A stretch of 64,000 bases of DNA from Angustibacter luteus (lineage in GTDB: Bacteria; Actinomycetota; Actinomycetes; Actinomycetales; Angustibacteraceae), in contig NZ_BAABFP010000007.1 in the NCBI RefSeq assembly GCF_039541115.1, forward strand, positions 522,290 through 586,289. Direction: 5' to 3'. The notes under the pieces were generated by a model. That model saw only the letters and a list, made by a program, of their open reading frames with translations, was not told the origin of the DNA and ran no database searches. Positions 38,936-52,093 of this stretch are shown here, in pieces (the stretch's first letter is position 1; every line of letters begins with the position of its first letter). A program made the position numbers and the translations under genes.

Positions 38936-40123
38936 CTACCGGCGCAGCTTCGCCAGCCGCAGCGCGGCCTCCTGCAGCACCTCGGGCCGCTTGCAGAACG
39001 CGAACCGCACCAGTGAGCGACCGGCGTCCGGGTCGTCGTGGAACACCCCGACGGGCACCCCGACTACGCCGGCCAGCTCTGGCAGGTCGCGGCACAGGGC
39101 CAGCCCGTCGTCGTACCCGAGGTCGCGCCCGTCCACGACGACGAAGTACGTCCCGGCCGGCGCCATCGGGGTGAACCCCGCGTCCGCCAGTCCGGCGCAG
39201 AGCAGGTCCCGGCCGGCCTGCAACGTCGTGGCCAGCCCGGCGTACACCTCGTCCGGCAGCCCCAGCCCGTGCGCCACGGCCGGCTGGAACGGCCCGGACG
39301 CGACGAAGGTCAGGAACTGCTTGACCGCGCGGACGGCGTCCACCAGCTCGCGCGGGCCGTGCACCCAGCCGACCTTCCAGCCGGTCACCGAGAACGTCTT
39401 GCCCGCCGACGAGATGGTCAGCGTGCGCTCGGCCATCCCGGGCAGCGTGGCGATCGGGAGGTGCTGGCCGCCGGTCGGGCCGTCCGAGAACAGCAGGTGC
39501 TCGTAGACCTCGTCGCTGACCACGAGCGCGCCGTGCTCGCGGGCCAGCGAGGCCACCAGCTCGAGCTCGGCGCGGGTGAAGACCTTGCCGGTCGGGTTGT
39601 GCGGGGTGTTCATCAGCACCGCCCGGGTGCGCCCGCTGAAGGCGGCACGCAGCTCCGCCTCGTCCACCGCGAAGTCCGGCGCGCGCAGCACGACGGTCCG
39701 GCGGACCCCACCCGCCAGCGCCACCGACGCGGCGTAGGAGTCGTAGTAGGGCTCGAACACGACGACCTCGTCGCCGGGCTCGACGAGGGCGAGCAGGCTC
39801 GCCGCGATCGCCTCGGTTGCCCCCGCGGTGACCAGCACCTCGGTGTCCGGGTCGACGCTCAGCCCGTAGAACCGCTGCTGGTGCCCGGCGACCGCCTCGC
39901 GCAGCTCGGGGACGCCGGGGCCCGGCGGGTACTGGTTGCGACCGCCGCGGATCGCGTCGACCGCCGCCTCGAGCACGGACGTCGGCCCGTCGGTGTCCGG
40001 GAAGCCCTGGCCCAGGTTGATGGCGCCGGTCCGCTGAGCGAGCGCGGTCATCTCGGCGAAGATCGTGGTGCCGAAGCCACGCATCCGCTCGACGAGAAAT
40101 GGAGTACGCGGCTGCAGGTCCAT
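38936..40123 (-). CDS. Class I/II pyridoxal phosphate aminotransferase (DapC / kynurenine-aminotransferase-like)
   Basis: A 395-aa fold type I aminotransferase with NLGQGFPDTDGP, the NTPHNPTGKV motif and PLP-binding Lys in SSAGKTFSVTGWKVGW. It resembles actinobacterial enzymes assigned as N-succinyldiaminopimelate aminotransferase (DapC) or methionine/kynurenine aminotransferase. The exact substrate cannot be set from sequence. Its ATG lies only 17 bases from the divergent MFS gene start. Confidence 0.88.
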   Translation of the reverse strand: MDLQPRTPFLVERMRGFGTTIFAEMTALAQRTGAINLGQGFPDTDGPTSVLEAAVDAIRGGRNQYPPGPGVPELREAVAGHQQRFYGLSVDPDTEVLVTAGATEAIAASLLALVEPGDEVVVFEPYYDSYAASVALAGGVRRTVVLRAPDFAVDEAELRAAFSGRTRAVLMNTPHNPTGKVFTRAELELVASLAREHGALVVSDEVYEHLLFSDGPTGGQHLPIATLPGMAERTLTISSAGKTFSVTGWKVGWVHGPRELVDAVRAVKQFLTFVASGPFQPAVAHGLGLPDEVYAGLATTLQAGRDLLCAGLADAGFTPMAPAGTYFVVVDGRDLGYDDGLALCRDLPELAGVVGVPVGVFHDDPDAGRSLVRFAFCKRPEVLQEAALRLAKLRR

Positions 40124-40140
40124 GCCGCGACACTACGACG

Positions 40141-41490
40141 GTGAGCACCGAGACCAGCCCGGGGACGGGTCCTGAGACCCCCGCTGGTTGGCGAGCCAGG
40201 TTCGGGCCGTTGTCGGAGCCCGTCTTCCGCCGCTACTGGCTGGGCCAGGCGGTCAGCCACTTCGGCGACCGCATCGCCCCGATCGCGCTCGCGTTCGCGG
40301 TGCTGGAGATCTCCGGCTCGGCCACGGATCTCGGTCTGGTGGTCGCCGCGGGCACGGTGCCCCTGGCGGTGCTGCTGCTGGTCGGCGGGGTGTGGGCGGA
40401 CCGGCTCGACCGGCGCTGGGTGATGCTCACCGCGGACGGGGTGCGCGCCGTCGTCCAGGGGCTGCTCGCGGTCCTGCTGATCACCGGGAACGCGCAGATC
40501 TGGCAGATGGCCGTGCTGGCGGCCCTCTCCGGGGCCGCGCAGGCGTTCTTCGAGCCGGCCGCCACCGGCATGGTGCCGCAGGTCGTCTCACCCGGCCGCC
40601 TCGGCCAGGGCAACGCACTCGTCGGGCTCAGCCACAACGCGGCCATGATCGTGGCCCCGCTGGTGGCCGGCGCGCTGGTGGCCGCCGCCAGCCCCGGCGC
40701 CGCCATCGCCGTGGACGCCGCCACGTTCGTCGTCAGCGCCGCGTTCCTGTGGCGGTTGCGCCCACGTCCGAGCGAGCCGTCCGAGCGCTCGACGTTCGTC
40801 GGCGAGCTGGTCGGCGGGTTCCGCGAGGTGACCTCACGGTCCTGGCTCGGCGCCATGATCATCGGCTTCACGGTCTACCACGCGGTCGTGCTACCGGCCC
40901 TGCTCGTGCTGGGTCCGGTGGTCGCCGACCGCCGGTACGACGGCGCGACGACCTGGGCGGTCATCACCTCGGCCTTCGGGGTGGGCGCCGTGCTCGGCGC
41001 GCTCGCCGCTCTCAAGGCCCGGCCGCGTCGTCCGATCGTCTGGTGCGCGGTCCTGCTGGTCGGTGGCTCGGTGCAGCCGCTGATCGTCGGCACCTGGCTG
41101 CCGCTGGCCGCGATGGCCGGGCTCATCGCGATCTCCGGAGCCAGCATCAGCGTGCTCTTCGTCATCTGGGACACCACGCTGGCCCGGGAGATCCCGCCGC
41201 AGGCACTGAGCCGGGTCAGCTCGTTCGACTTCTTCGGCTCGGTGGTCGGGATGCCGCTGGGCTTCGCCGTCATCGGGCCGATCTCGAGCTGGCTGGGGCT
41301 GACCACGACCATGGTGGTCGCATCCGGCCTCGGGGTCGCGTGGGCGCTGGTCACCGCTGCGCTGCCGTCCGTCCGCGGCTTGCGCGAGGACCCCACCAGC
41401 CAGACGACGCGCACCGGAGAGCCGGTGCCGGAGTACCACGCACCGCACCCGCCGACCGACCCGTCACCAGCACCTCCCACTCTGGCGTAG
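40141..41490 (+). CDS. MFS transporter (EntS/MFS_3-like)
   Basis: A 449-aa 12-helix major facilitator protein with the loop motif [14 protein letters not shown] between helices 2 and 3 and a [18 protein letters not shown] segment typical of the MFS_3/enterobactin-exporter-like group. It probably exports a small molecule. GTG 40141 is preceded by no strong ribosome-binding site, and its promoter must lie within the divergent aminotransferase gene. Confidence 0.88.
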   Translation: MSTETSPGTGPETPAGWRARFGPLSEPVFRRYWLGQAVSHFGDRIAPIALAFAVLEISGSATDLGLVVAAGTVPLAVLLLVGGVWADRLDRRWVMLTADGVRAVVQGLLAVLLITGNAQIWQMAVLAALSGAAQAFFEPAATGMVPQVVSPGRLGQGNALVGLSHNAAMIVAPLVAGALVAAASPGAAIAVDAATFVVSAAFLWRLRPRPSEPSERSTFVGELVGGFREVTSRSWLGAMIIGFTVYHAVVLPALLVLGPVVADRRYDGATTWAVITSAFGVGAVLGALAALKARPRRPIVWCAVLLVGGSVQPLIVGTWLPLAAMAGLIAISGASISVLFVIWDTTLAREIPPQALSRVSSFDFFGSVVGMPLGFAVIGPISSWLGLTTTMVVASGLGVAWALVTAALPSVRGLREDPTSQTTRTGEPVPEYHAPHPPTDPSPAPPTLA

Positions 41491-41493
41491 ACT
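41488..41493 (+). promoter_or_regulatory. Putative -10 of the rpsB-tsf transcript
   Basis: TAGACT at 41488-41493 overlaps the end of the MFS gene and is followed by a 200-base untranslated leader to rpsB. No convincing -35 is seen. The leader contains the hairpin 41501-41520 and otherwise nothing I recognise. Confidence 0.35.
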
Positions 41494-41500
41494 GGCCTCA

Positions 41501-41520
41501 CGACCGATCTCGATCGGTCG
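41501..41520 (+). promoter_or_regulatory. Hairpin in the rpsB leader
   Basis: CGACCGAT and ATCGGTCG form a perfect 8-bp stem with a 4-base loop (CTCG), right after the presumed transcript start. It may stabilise the 5' end, or be an autoregulatory element or a terminator of the MFS gene. Ribosomal-protein leaders often carry such structures, but I do not recognise a known family. Confidence 0.45.
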
Positions 41521-41696
41521 AATTCGCGCGTCCGCAGACCGGCACCGTGACGAGGGCACTCCTCGCCGCACCGCCGGGGCGCACACCCGGTCCGGGCAGG
41601 CCCAGCACAACTCAGCCCGGTTCAGTGCGTCGCGGTCGCCAGGCGTGGCGGTCGACCGGCCGACCACGGACAACCGAGCGACAAAGGACACCAAGC

Positions 41697-42713
41697 ATGG
41701 CCGTCGTCACCATGCGCCAGCTCCTCGAGAGCGGCGTGCACTTCGGGCACCAGACCCGACGCTGGAACCCCAAGATGAAGCGCTTCATCTTCACCGAGCG
41801 CAACGGCATCTACATCATCGACCTGCAGCAGTCGCTGACGTACATCGACAACGCGTTCGAGTTCGTCAAGGAGACGGTCGCCCACGGCGGCTCGATCCTC
41901 TTCGTCGGCACCAAGAAGCAGGCGCAGGAGCCCGTGGCCGAGCAGGCCACCCGGGTCGGCATGCCCTACGTCAACCAGCGTTGGCTCGGCGGCATGCTCA
42001 CCAACTTCCAGACCGTGCACAAGCGTCTGCAGCGCCTTAAGGAGCTCGAGGTCATCGACTTCGACGACGTCGCGGGCAGCGGCATGACCAAGAAGGAGCT
42101 GCTCGTCCTGCGTCGCGAGAAGGACAAGCTCGAGCGCACCCTCGGCGGTATCCGCGACATGGCCAAGGTGCCGAGCGCGGTGTGGATCGTCGACACCAAG
42201 AAGGAGCACCTGGCGGTCGACGAGGCGAAGAAGCTCGGCATCCCGATCGTCGCGATCCTGGACACCAACTGCGACCCCGACGAGGTCGACTACAAGATCC
42301 CGGGCAACGACGACGCGATCCGCTCCGTCACGCTGCTCACCCGGGTCGTCGCGGACGCCGTGGCCGAGGGCCTGATGGCCCGCTCGCGCGGTGGCGACGC
42401 CGCTGCGGCCGAGTCCGGCCAGGTCGCCGGCGACGAGCCGCTGGCCGAGTGGGAACGCGAGCTCCTCGCCGGTCAGCCGCAGTCCGGTGAGCCCGAGGGC
42501 GCGCACGCCGCCGCCGGTGACGCCGAGGCCGTCGTGGCCGAGCAGGCCGCCGGCCAGGACGCCGAGGCCGCCGCCGAGGCGACCGAGGCGCCCGCCGCTG
42601 AGGCCGCTGCTGCTGAGGCTGCCCCGGAGGCTGCCCCGGAGGCTGCTGCTGAGGCTGCCCCCGAGGCTGCTGCTGAGGCCGCCCCCGAGGCGACCGACGC
42701 CGACCAGGCCTGA
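41697..42713 (+). CDS. rpsB: 30S ribosomal protein S2
   Basis: The 338-aa protein begins [28 protein letters not shown], the invariant S2 N-terminus, with AAGGA 8 bases before ATG 41697. The globular S2 part ends near residue 255. The remaining 80 or so residues are an Ala/Glu/Pro-rich tail with EAAPEAA repeats. Such tails are common in actinobacteria, but this one is long (E. coli S2 is 241 aa). It is followed by tsf after 38 bases. Confidence 0.98.
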   Translation: MAVVTMRQLLESGVHFGHQTRRWNPKMKRFIFTERNGIYIIDLQQSLTYIDNAFEFVKETVAHGGSILFVGTKKQAQEPVAEQATRVGMPYVNQRWLGGMLTNFQTVHKRLQRLKELEVIDFDDVAGSGMTKKELLVLRREKDKLERTLGGIRDMAKVPSAVWIVDTKKEHLAVDEAKKLGIPIVAILDTNCDPDEVDYKIPGNDDAIRSVTLLTRVVADAVAEGLMARSRGGDAAAAESGQVAGDEPLAEWERELLAGQPQSGEPEGAHAAAGDAEAVVAEQAAGQDAEAAAEATEAPAAEAAAAEAAPEAAPEAAAEAAPEAAAEAAPEATDADQA

Positions 42714-42751
42714 GCGACCACCCACGCACTTCGAGAGGAAGAACCACCCGC

Positions 42752-43579
<828 letters not shown>

Positions 43580-43590
43580 GCACCAGCTGA

Positions 43591-44502
<912 letters not shown>

Positions 44503-44566
44503 CCGGACCGACCTGCTGCTCCACCCCGCACGACCCGTCCGACAGCGCCACAGCCAAGGAGTTCGA

Positions 44567-45124
44567 GTGATCGACGAGACGCTCTTCGACGCGGAAGAGA
44601 AGATGACCAAGGCCGTCGAGGTCGCCAAGGAGGACTTCGCGGCGATCCGCACCGGGCGCGCCAACCCGGCGATGTTCACCAAGCTCACCGTCGACTACTA
44701 CGGCAGCCCCACGCCGCTCATGCAGCTCGCCTCCTTCCAGACGCCGGAGGCTCGCACCATCCTCATCACGCCCTACGACAAGAGTGCGATGAGCGAGATC
44801 GAGAAGACGCTGCGCGACAGCGACCTCGGTGCGAACCCGGCCAACGACGGCACCGTCATCCGGGTGGTCCTGCCGCAGCTCACCGAGGAGCGGCGCAAGG
44901 AGTACGTCAAGCTCGCCCGCACCAAGGCCGAGGACGCGAAGATCTCCATCCGCAACATCCGCCGCAAGGCGAAGGAGTCCCTCGACCACCTCATCAAGGA
45001 CGGCGAGGTCGGCGAGGACGAGGGGAACCGGGCCGAGAAGGAGCTCGAGGGAACCACCAAGAAGTACGTCGACACCGTCGACGACCTGCTCAAGCACAAG
45101 GAGTCCGAGCTGCTGGCGGTGTGA
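44567..45124 (+). CDS. frr: Ribosome recycling factor
   Basis: RRF splits post-termination ribosomes with EF-G. The 185-aa protein shows [24 protein letters not shown] and the [24 protein letters not shown] helix. GTG 44567 has a perfect AAGGAG at 44556-44561, which settles the start over upstream in-frame codons. Its stop overlaps the cdsA start (GTGTGA). Confidence 0.97.
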   Translation: MIDETLFDAEEKMTKAVEVAKEDFAAIRTGRANPAMFTKLTVDYYGSPTPLMQLASFQTPEARTILITPYDKSAMSEIEKTLRDSDLGANPANDGTVIRVVLPQLTEERRKEYVKLARTKAEDAKISIRNIRRKAKESLDHLIKDGEVGEDEGNRAEKELEGTTKKYVDTVDDLLKHKESELLAV

Positions 45125-46047
45125 CCCAGCCCCCGCTGGATCGAATCCGTCCTGCTCGAGTGCCCATCGTGACCGACAGCCCCAGCAGCGCGCCACAGCC
45201 CGCCGCGCCGACCTCCAGGGTCGCGGCTCGGGCTGCCCGTCAGCACGGCCGCGCCGGGCGCAACCTGCCCGCCGCCGTCGGCGTGGGCGTGGGCCTGGGT
45301 GCGGTGGTCGTCGCGAGCCTGTTCATCCGGCGCGAGGCGTTCCTGGCCGTCGTCGCCGTCGCGGTCTGCCTCGCGCTCTGGGAGCTGACCAACGCGCTGG
45401 CCGAGCGGCACGTCAAGGTACCGCTGGTCCCGGTGGCCGTCGGGGCCGTAGCCATGCTTGTCGCCGCCTACACGGCGGGCGGGCAGGCCCTAGCGGTCTG
45501 CTTCGTGCTCACCGCGGTCGCGGTGGTCATCTGGCGGACGTCGGAAGGCCCGGACGGCGCGCTGCGGGACGTCGCGGGCGGGATCTTCGCCGCCGCGTAC
45601 CTGCCGCTGCTGGCCGGCTTCGTGGTCCTGATGCTCGCCGAGGAAGACGGCCCCTGGCGGGTCTTCACGTTCATCGTGGTGACGATCTCCAGCGACATCG
45701 GCGGCTACGCGCTCGGCGTCGTGGCCGGCAAGCACCCGATGGCGCCGTCGGTGAGCCCCAAGAAGTCCTGGGAGGGCTTTGCCGGATCGGCGATCGCGTG
45801 CGTCGTGGCCGGCACCCTCACCGTCCCGCTGCTGCTCGACGGGCCGTGGTGGGCAGGACCGATCGTCGGGCTCGCGGCCGTCCTGACCGCCACGCTGGGT
45901 GACCTGTCCGAGTCGATGATCAAGCGCGACCTGGGCATCAAGGACATGGGGTCGGTGCTGCCCGGACACGGCGGCGTGATGGACCGGCTGGACTCCCTGG
46001 TGATCGCCGCACCCGTGGTCTGGCTCCTGCTGCACCTGTTCGTCTGA
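45121..46047 (+). CDS. cdsA: Phosphatidate cytidylyltransferase
   Basis: CdsA makes CDP-diacylglycerol from phosphatidate and CTP. The 308-aa membrane protein has about eight helices and the family signature near the C-terminus, S-x-x-K-R-D-x-x-x-K-D...PGHGGxxDRxDS ([21 protein letters not shown], then DRLDS). Residues 1-50 are Pro/Ala-rich and poorly conserved, so a start at the second GTG inside that region is possible. It overlaps frr. Confidence 0.96.
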   Translation: MTQPPLDRIRPARVPIVTDSPSSAPQPAAPTSRVAARAARQHGRAGRNLPAAVGVGVGLGAVVVASLFIRREAFLAVVAVAVCLALWELTNALAERHVKVPLVPVAVGAVAMLVAAYTAGGQALAVCFVLTAVAVVIWRTSEGPDGALRDVAGGIFAAAYLPLLAGFVVLMLAEEDGPWRVFTFIVVTISSDIGGYALGVVAGKHPMAPSVSPKKSWEGFAGSAIACVVAGTLTVPLLLDGPWWAGPIVGLAAVLTATLGDLSESMIKRDLGIKDMGSVLPGHGGVMDRLDSLVIAAPVVWLLLHLFV

Positions 46048-46071
46048 ACCACCTGAGAGACTGGGGCGGAT

Positions 46072-47187
46072 ATGGACACCACCCCGAAGCCCGGCCAGCT
46101 GACCTTCGCGGCGCCCCGGCGCGCCAAGCCGCCGCGACACCTGGCCGACCTGACCCTGGCCGAGCGAGCCGACGCCGTGCGCGAGGCGGGCCTGCCGGCC
46201 TTCCGCGCCAAGCAGCTGTCCACGCACTACTTCGAGCGACTCGTCGTCGAGCCCGAGCAGATGACCGACCTCCCGGCCAGCGGGCGCGACGAGCTGGTCG
46301 CCGCGCTGCTGCCGACGCTGATGACAGTCATCACCGAGCGTGAGGCGGACGCCGGGGACACCATCAAGACGGCCTGGCGGCTCTTCGACGGGGCGATCGT
46401 CGAGAGCGTCCTGATGCACTACGCGAACCGCAGCACGATCTGCATCTCCAGCCAGGCCGGCTGCGGGATGAACTGTCCGTTCTGCGCGACCGGGCAGGCC
46501 GGTCTGACCCGCAACATGTCGACCGCAGAGATCGTCGAGCAGGTGGTGCGCGGCGCTCGGCTGGTGGCGGCGCGGCACGGCGGGCACAAGCGCTCCATGA
46601 ACGTGGTGTTCATGGGCATGGGGGAGGCGCTCGCCAACTACAAGGCCTCCATCGGTGCCATCCGCCGGCTGGTCGACCCCAGCCCGGAGGGGCTGGGCCT
46701 GAGTGCGCGCGGCATCACGATGTCGACGGTCGGTCTGGTGCCGGCGATGGACAGGCTCACCGCCGAGGGCATCCCGGTCACGCTCGCGCTGAGCCTGCAC
46801 GCTCCGGACGACGAGCTGCGGGACGAGCTGGTGCCCATCAACACCCGGTGGAAGGTGGGCGAGGCCCTGGACGCCGCCTACCGGTACTTCGAGGCCACCG
46901 GGCGCCGGGTCAGCATCGAGTACGCCCTCATCCGGGACATCAACGACCAGGCCTGGCGGGCGGACCTGCTGGGCAAGCTGCTCAACCAGCGAGGCCGCGG
47001 CTGGATCCACGTCAACCCCATCCCGCTCAACCCGACCCCCGGTTCGAAGTGGACGGCGAGCGACCCGAAGGTCGAGAAGGCGTTCGTCGCGGCGCTGGAG
47101 GCCCGCGGCATCCCCACCACGATCCGGGACACCCGCGGGCAGGACATCGACGGCGCGTGCGGCCAGCTCGCGGCGAACACGATCTGA
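46072..47187 (+). CDS. rlmN: 23S rRNA (adenine(2503)-C(2))-methyltransferase RlmN
   Basis: RlmN is a radical-SAM enzyme that methylates C2 of A2503 in 23S rRNA and A37 of some tRNAs. The 371-aa protein has the [4Fe-4S] motif CGMNCPFC, the GMGEALANY segment, and the two catalytic cysteines: one in the cluster region and one near the end in [15 protein letters not shown] precedes ATG 46072. Confidence 0.96.
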   Translation: MDTTPKPGQLTFAAPRRAKPPRHLADLTLAERADAVREAGLPAFRAKQLSTHYFERLVVEPEQMTDLPASGRDELVAALLPTLMTVITEREADAGDTIKTAWRLFDGAIVESVLMHYANRSTICISSQAGCGMNCPFCATGQAGLTRNMSTAEIVEQVVRGARLVAARHGGHKRSMNVVFMGMGEALANYKASIGAIRRLVDPSPEGLGLSARGITMSTVGLVPAMDRLTAEGIPVTLALSLHAPDDELRDELVPINTRWKVGEALDAAYRYFEATGRRVSIEYALIRDINDQAWRADLLGKLLNQRGRGWIHVNPIPLNPTPGSKWTASDPKVEKAFVAALEARGIPTTIRDTRGQDIDGACGQLAANTI

Positions 47188-47320
47188 GCACGGCGTGAGC
47201 ACGAGCACAGCGCGTCCGGACCAGCCTGCACGCCCGGCGGGTCACGCACGGTTACCCTTGCTGAGCGCGGTCGAGCGACCGCCGTCGGACCAGCAGCGGC
47301 GAGATCACGAGGAGCGGAGC

Positions 47321-47857
47321 ATGAGCGCCCCGATGCGCTTTCGCAGGGTCGGCAAGCTGGCCCGGGGGTACGACGTCAGCCAGGTCGATGCCTTCATCGC
47401 GCGGGCGCTCGGCGGCAGCGTCAGCTCGAACCTGATCCGCAGCGTCGGGTTCGACCTCAAGCTCGGCGGGTACCAGGTCGAGCCGGTGGACGCCGCGCTG
47501 GACCGCCTCGAGGACGAGATCGCCGCCACGGAGCGCTCCGGCGAGCGCCGCTCGCTCGGCGAGCGCGGCTTCGTGAAGGACGTGACGGCGCAGGCGCAGG
47601 TGCTGCGGGCCCGGCTGAGCCGCCCGCACGGCGACCGGTTCGCGCGCGGCTCCGCGTGGGAGCGCTCGTACGACGTCGAGCAGGTCGACATGATGTGCGA
47701 CGACATCGCCGAGTACTTCGACGGTGCGACCGCCCTGTCCGCGGAGGAGCTGCGGGGCGCCGTGTTCGCCAGCCGCCGCGGCGCCCGCGGCTACAGCGAG
47801 AAGGCGGTCGACCGGTTCCTGGACCGCGTCGTGTCCGTGATCAGCCGGGTCAGCTGA
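47321..47857 (+). CDS. DivIVA domain-containing protein with four repeats
   Basis: A 178-aa protein starting MSAPMRFRRVGKLARGYDVSQVDAFI behind GAGGAGCGGAGC. Four imperfect repeats of about 12-14 residues, each with a VD core, are visible: YDVSQVDAFIARA, YQVEPVDAALDRL, YDVEQVDMMCDDI and YSEKAVDRFLDRV. The first resembles the start of DivIVA-domain proteins that act in polar growth and septum placement. No long coiled coil follows, unlike canonical DivIVA/Wag31. The role is unknown. Confidence 0.75.
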   Translation: MSAPMRFRRVGKLARGYDVSQVDAFIARALGGSVSSNLIRSVGFDLKLGGYQVEPVDAALDRLEDEIAATERSGERRSLGERGFVKDVTAQAQVLRARLSRPHGDRFARGSAWERSYDVEQVDMMCDDIAEYFDGATALSAEELRGAVFASRRGARGYSEKAVDRFLDRVVSVISRVS

Positions 47858-47886
47858 GCGGATCGCGGCATGAGGGTGCCGGGTCG

Positions 47887-48537
47887 GTGAGCGACGATCG
47901 CACGGCCTGGTTGCGGCGGTTCTACGACAGCGAGGCCGCAGGTTACGACGCCACCCGTGGCGGCGAGCCGCGCGGGGCCCTGGCTGCGGCCGCGTTCGCT
48001 CAGCTGCTGGGTCCGCCCGGAGGGCCGGGCGGGCCGGTGCTGGAGGTGGGCACCGGGACGGCCGTGGTGGCCGGGGAGCTGCGGCGCCGGGGCTACCCGG
48101 TGCTGGGCGTCGACGTGTCGCTGGGCATGCTTCGACAGGCCGGGTCACGGCTGCCGGGGTGCCTCGTGCAAGGCGACGGCGCGGCGCTACCGCTGCCGGA
48201 CGCCGGGTGCCGGGCCGTGGTGCTCTCGTGGGTCCTCCACCTGGTCGACAACCCGCTCGACCTCGTCCGTGAGGCGGCCCGGGTCATCGAACCTGGTGGC
48301 CGGCTGGTGACCACGGTGAACAAGAGCGCCTCGTCGCGAGCCGTAGCCACGGCCCAGCCCGTGACCACGGAGACCAGGGAAGTGACCGACGACCCACTGG
48401 TGCTCGGGGCACTGGCTGCCGAGCTCGGGCTGGAGCCGTCGGGCTCGGCGAGCTATGTGGCGCAGGGGCAGCACGGCGCGCCGACGTACGAGATCAAGAG
48501 CTGGGCGAGACCAGCCCGAGCACCCGGTCCACGCTGA
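47887..48537 (+). CDS. Class I SAM-dependent methyltransferase
   Basis: A 216-aa methyltransferase-11-type protein with motif I VLEVGTGTAVVAGEL (about 52-66), the acidic GVDVSLGML strand and LSWVLHLVDNP motif III. It is similar in layout to UbiE/small-molecule methyltransferases; the substrate is unknown. GTG 47887 begins close to the RRFYDSEAAGYDA segment typical for the family N-terminus. Its 3' end overlaps the convergent flavoprotein gene by 44 bases. Confidence 0.85.
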   Translation: MSDDRTAWLRRFYDSEAAGYDATRGGEPRGALAAAAFAQLLGPPGGPGGPVLEVGTGTAVVAGELRRRGYPVLGVDVSLGMLRQAGSRLPGCLVQGDGAALPLPDAGCRAVVLSWVLHLVDNPLDLVREAARVIEPGGRLVTTVNKSASSRAVATAQPVTTETREVTDDPLVLGALAAELGLEPSGSASYVAQGQHGAPTYEIKSWARPARAPGPR

Positions 48538-48901
48538 TCTGCAGGACGACCCGGGCCGGGTTCTCGCGCGGCACCCGGTAGCGCTCGGCGTACCGCTGCT
48601 CGGCGTCCGTGACGGCCTGCGGGTGCACCAGCACGGAGGCCTCGCCCTCGACGGTCAGCCAACGCCGGCCATCGACCTGGCAGATCGCGGCCCGGCCACC
48701 GCGCAGCGCGTTGTACGCCTTCTGGCTGTCCCCGCTAGTGATCACCCGGGCGACCTGCCCCTCGTCGTCCCAGGTGAACCCGACGGGCACGACGTGCGGG
48801 GTGCCGTCCGAGCGCAGCGTGGTGAGGGTGGCCAGGTGCCGTTCGCGCAGGAACTCCAGGACGGCGGGCGGCAGGGCGGTGGGGTCGAAGCGCACGAGCA
48901 C
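48494..48901 (-). CDS. PPOX-class split-barrel flavin/F420-dependent protein
   Basis: A 135-aa protein of the pyridoxamine-oxidase-like split barrel. The core LATLTTLRSDGTPHVVPVGFTWD (about 23-45) and WLTVEGEASVLVHP strands match the family of probable F420-dependent or FMN-binding reductases. The start is GTG 48901, with another GTG at 48895. It overlaps the methyltransferase gene tail to tail. The substrate is unknown. Confidence 0.82.
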   Translation of the reverse strand: MLVRFDPTALPPAVLEFLRERHLATLTTLRSDGTPHVVPVGFTWDDEGQVARVITSGDSQKAYNALRGGRAAICQVDGRRWLTVEGEASVLVHPQAVTDAEQRYAERYRVPRENPARVVLQISVDRVLGLVSPSS

Positions 48902-48936
48902 AGCCTGTCACCTCGCCGGGCGTGCCGACGGCACGT

Positions 48937-50145
48937 TCACCCCGCGGACGCGACGAACTCGGCCAGCGCGGCCAGCACGCGGTCGACGTCCTCCTCGGTG
49001 GAGTAGGGCGCCAGCCCCAGCCGCAGGCCGCCGGTGTCACCCAGCCCCAGCCAGCGCGAGGCCTCGATGGCGTAGAACGAGCTGGCGGGGGCGTTGACGC
49101 CTCGCCCGGCCAGGAAGGCGTAGGCCTCGGACGCGTCCCGTCCCTCGAAGGTGAGCAGCAGAGTCGGCGTGCGGTGGCCGGCGCGGGACCAGCGGGTGAC
49201 GGACGGCAGCGCGGCCAGTCCACGCTCGAGGCGCTCGCGCAGTGCGTCCTCGTGCCGCTCCACGTCGGCCATCGCGGCCAGCAGGCGTTCGCGGCGGGTG
49301 CCGCCGGTCGGGGCGAGGCCGGCCAGCACATCGACGGCGGCCGTCGTTCCCGCGAGCAGCTCGTACGGCAAGGTGCCCAGCTCGAAGCGCTCGGGCACGG
49401 CGTCCGACGAGGGGAGCAGCTTGGCCGGGCGCAGCCGGGCCAGGAGCGCCGGGTCGGCGGCCAGCACGCCGCAGTGCGGTCCGAGGAACTTGTACGGCGA
49501 GCAGGCGAACACGTCGGCACCGAGCTCGGCGACGTCCACCGGCGCGTGCGCGGTGAGGTGCACGCCGTCCACGAAGACGAGGGCGCCGAGGTCGTGCGCG
49601 CGCTGGGCGATCTCGGCGACCGGCGGCCGGGTGCCGATCAGGTTCGAGGCGCCGGTGACCGCGACGAGGCGGGTGCGGTGGCTGGTGGCCTCGCTGACGT
49701 CGTCCGCGGTGAGCTCGCCGGTGGCGGGGTCGAAGTGCGCCCAGCAGACGGTGGCGCCGGCGGCCTCGGCGGCCTGCACCCACGGGCGGATGTTGGCGTC
49801 GTGGTCGAGCCGGGTGACGACGACCTCGTCGCCTGGGCCCCAGTCGGCCGCGAGGGTGCGGGCCAGGTCGTAGGTCAGCTGGGTCATGCTGCGGCCGAAG
49901 ACCACGCCGCCGGCGTCGGCGCCGAGCAGGTCGGCCATCGCCGACCGGGCCCCGATCACGATCTCGTCGGCCGCCCGTTCGGCGGCGGTGACGGTGCCGC
50001 GGTTGGCGATGGGTGACGTCAACGCCCGCGCGACGGCGTCCGCCACCGCCTGCGGGGTCTGCGACCCGCCGGGGCCGTCGAAGTGCGCGGTGCCGCCGGA
50101 CAGGGAGGGGAACTGCGCGCGCAGCGCGCTCACGTCGTACGCCAT
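48937..50145 (-). CDS. Cysteine desulfurase-like aminotransferase class V protein (VC1184-type)
   Basis: A 402-aa PLP enzyme. The start is ATG 50145 (MAYDVSALRAQFPSL). PLP-binding Lys lies in CSPYKFLGPHCG, and DGVHLTAHAPVDV carries the cofactor-stacking region. It belongs to the cysteine-desulfurase-like branch (VC1184 subfamily) rather than IscS/SufS: no desulfurase active-site Cys loop is evident. No egtE gene is seen with egtABCD and EgtE is also a class V PLP enzyme, so a C-S lyase role is conceivable but unsupported. It is divergent from the acyl-CoA synthetase, with 25 bases between starts. Confidence 0.82.
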   Translation of the reverse strand: MAYDVSALRAQFPSLSGGTAHFDGPGGSQTPQAVADAVARALTSPIANRGTVTAAERAADEIVIGARSAMADLLGADAGGVVFGRSMTQLTYDLARTLAADWGPGDEVVVTRLDHDANIRPWVQAAEAAGATVCWAHFDPATGELTADDVSEATSHRTRLVAVTGASNLIGTRPPVAEIAQRAHDLGALVFVDGVHLTAHAPVDVAELGADVFACSPYKFLGPHCGVLAADPALLARLRPAKLLPSSDAVPERFELGTLPYELLAGTTAAVDVLAGLAPTGGTRRERLLAAMADVERHEDALRERLERGLAALPSVTRWSRAGHRTPTLLLTFEGRDASEAYAFLAGRGVNAPASSFYAIEASRWLGLGDTGGLRLGLAPYSTEEDVDRVLAALAEFVASAG

Positions 50146-50170
50146 GGCCTGATCCTGGCAGGATGCGGCC

Positions 50171-52081
<1,911 letters not shown>

Positions 52082-52093
52082 GCGCTCCTGAGA

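Noticed and set aside
48937-50145. Assignment of the class V PLP enzyme as EgtE
   Set aside because: It is 42 kb from egtD and its sequence fits the VC1184 desulfurase-like subfamily; the idea is kept only as a test suggestion.
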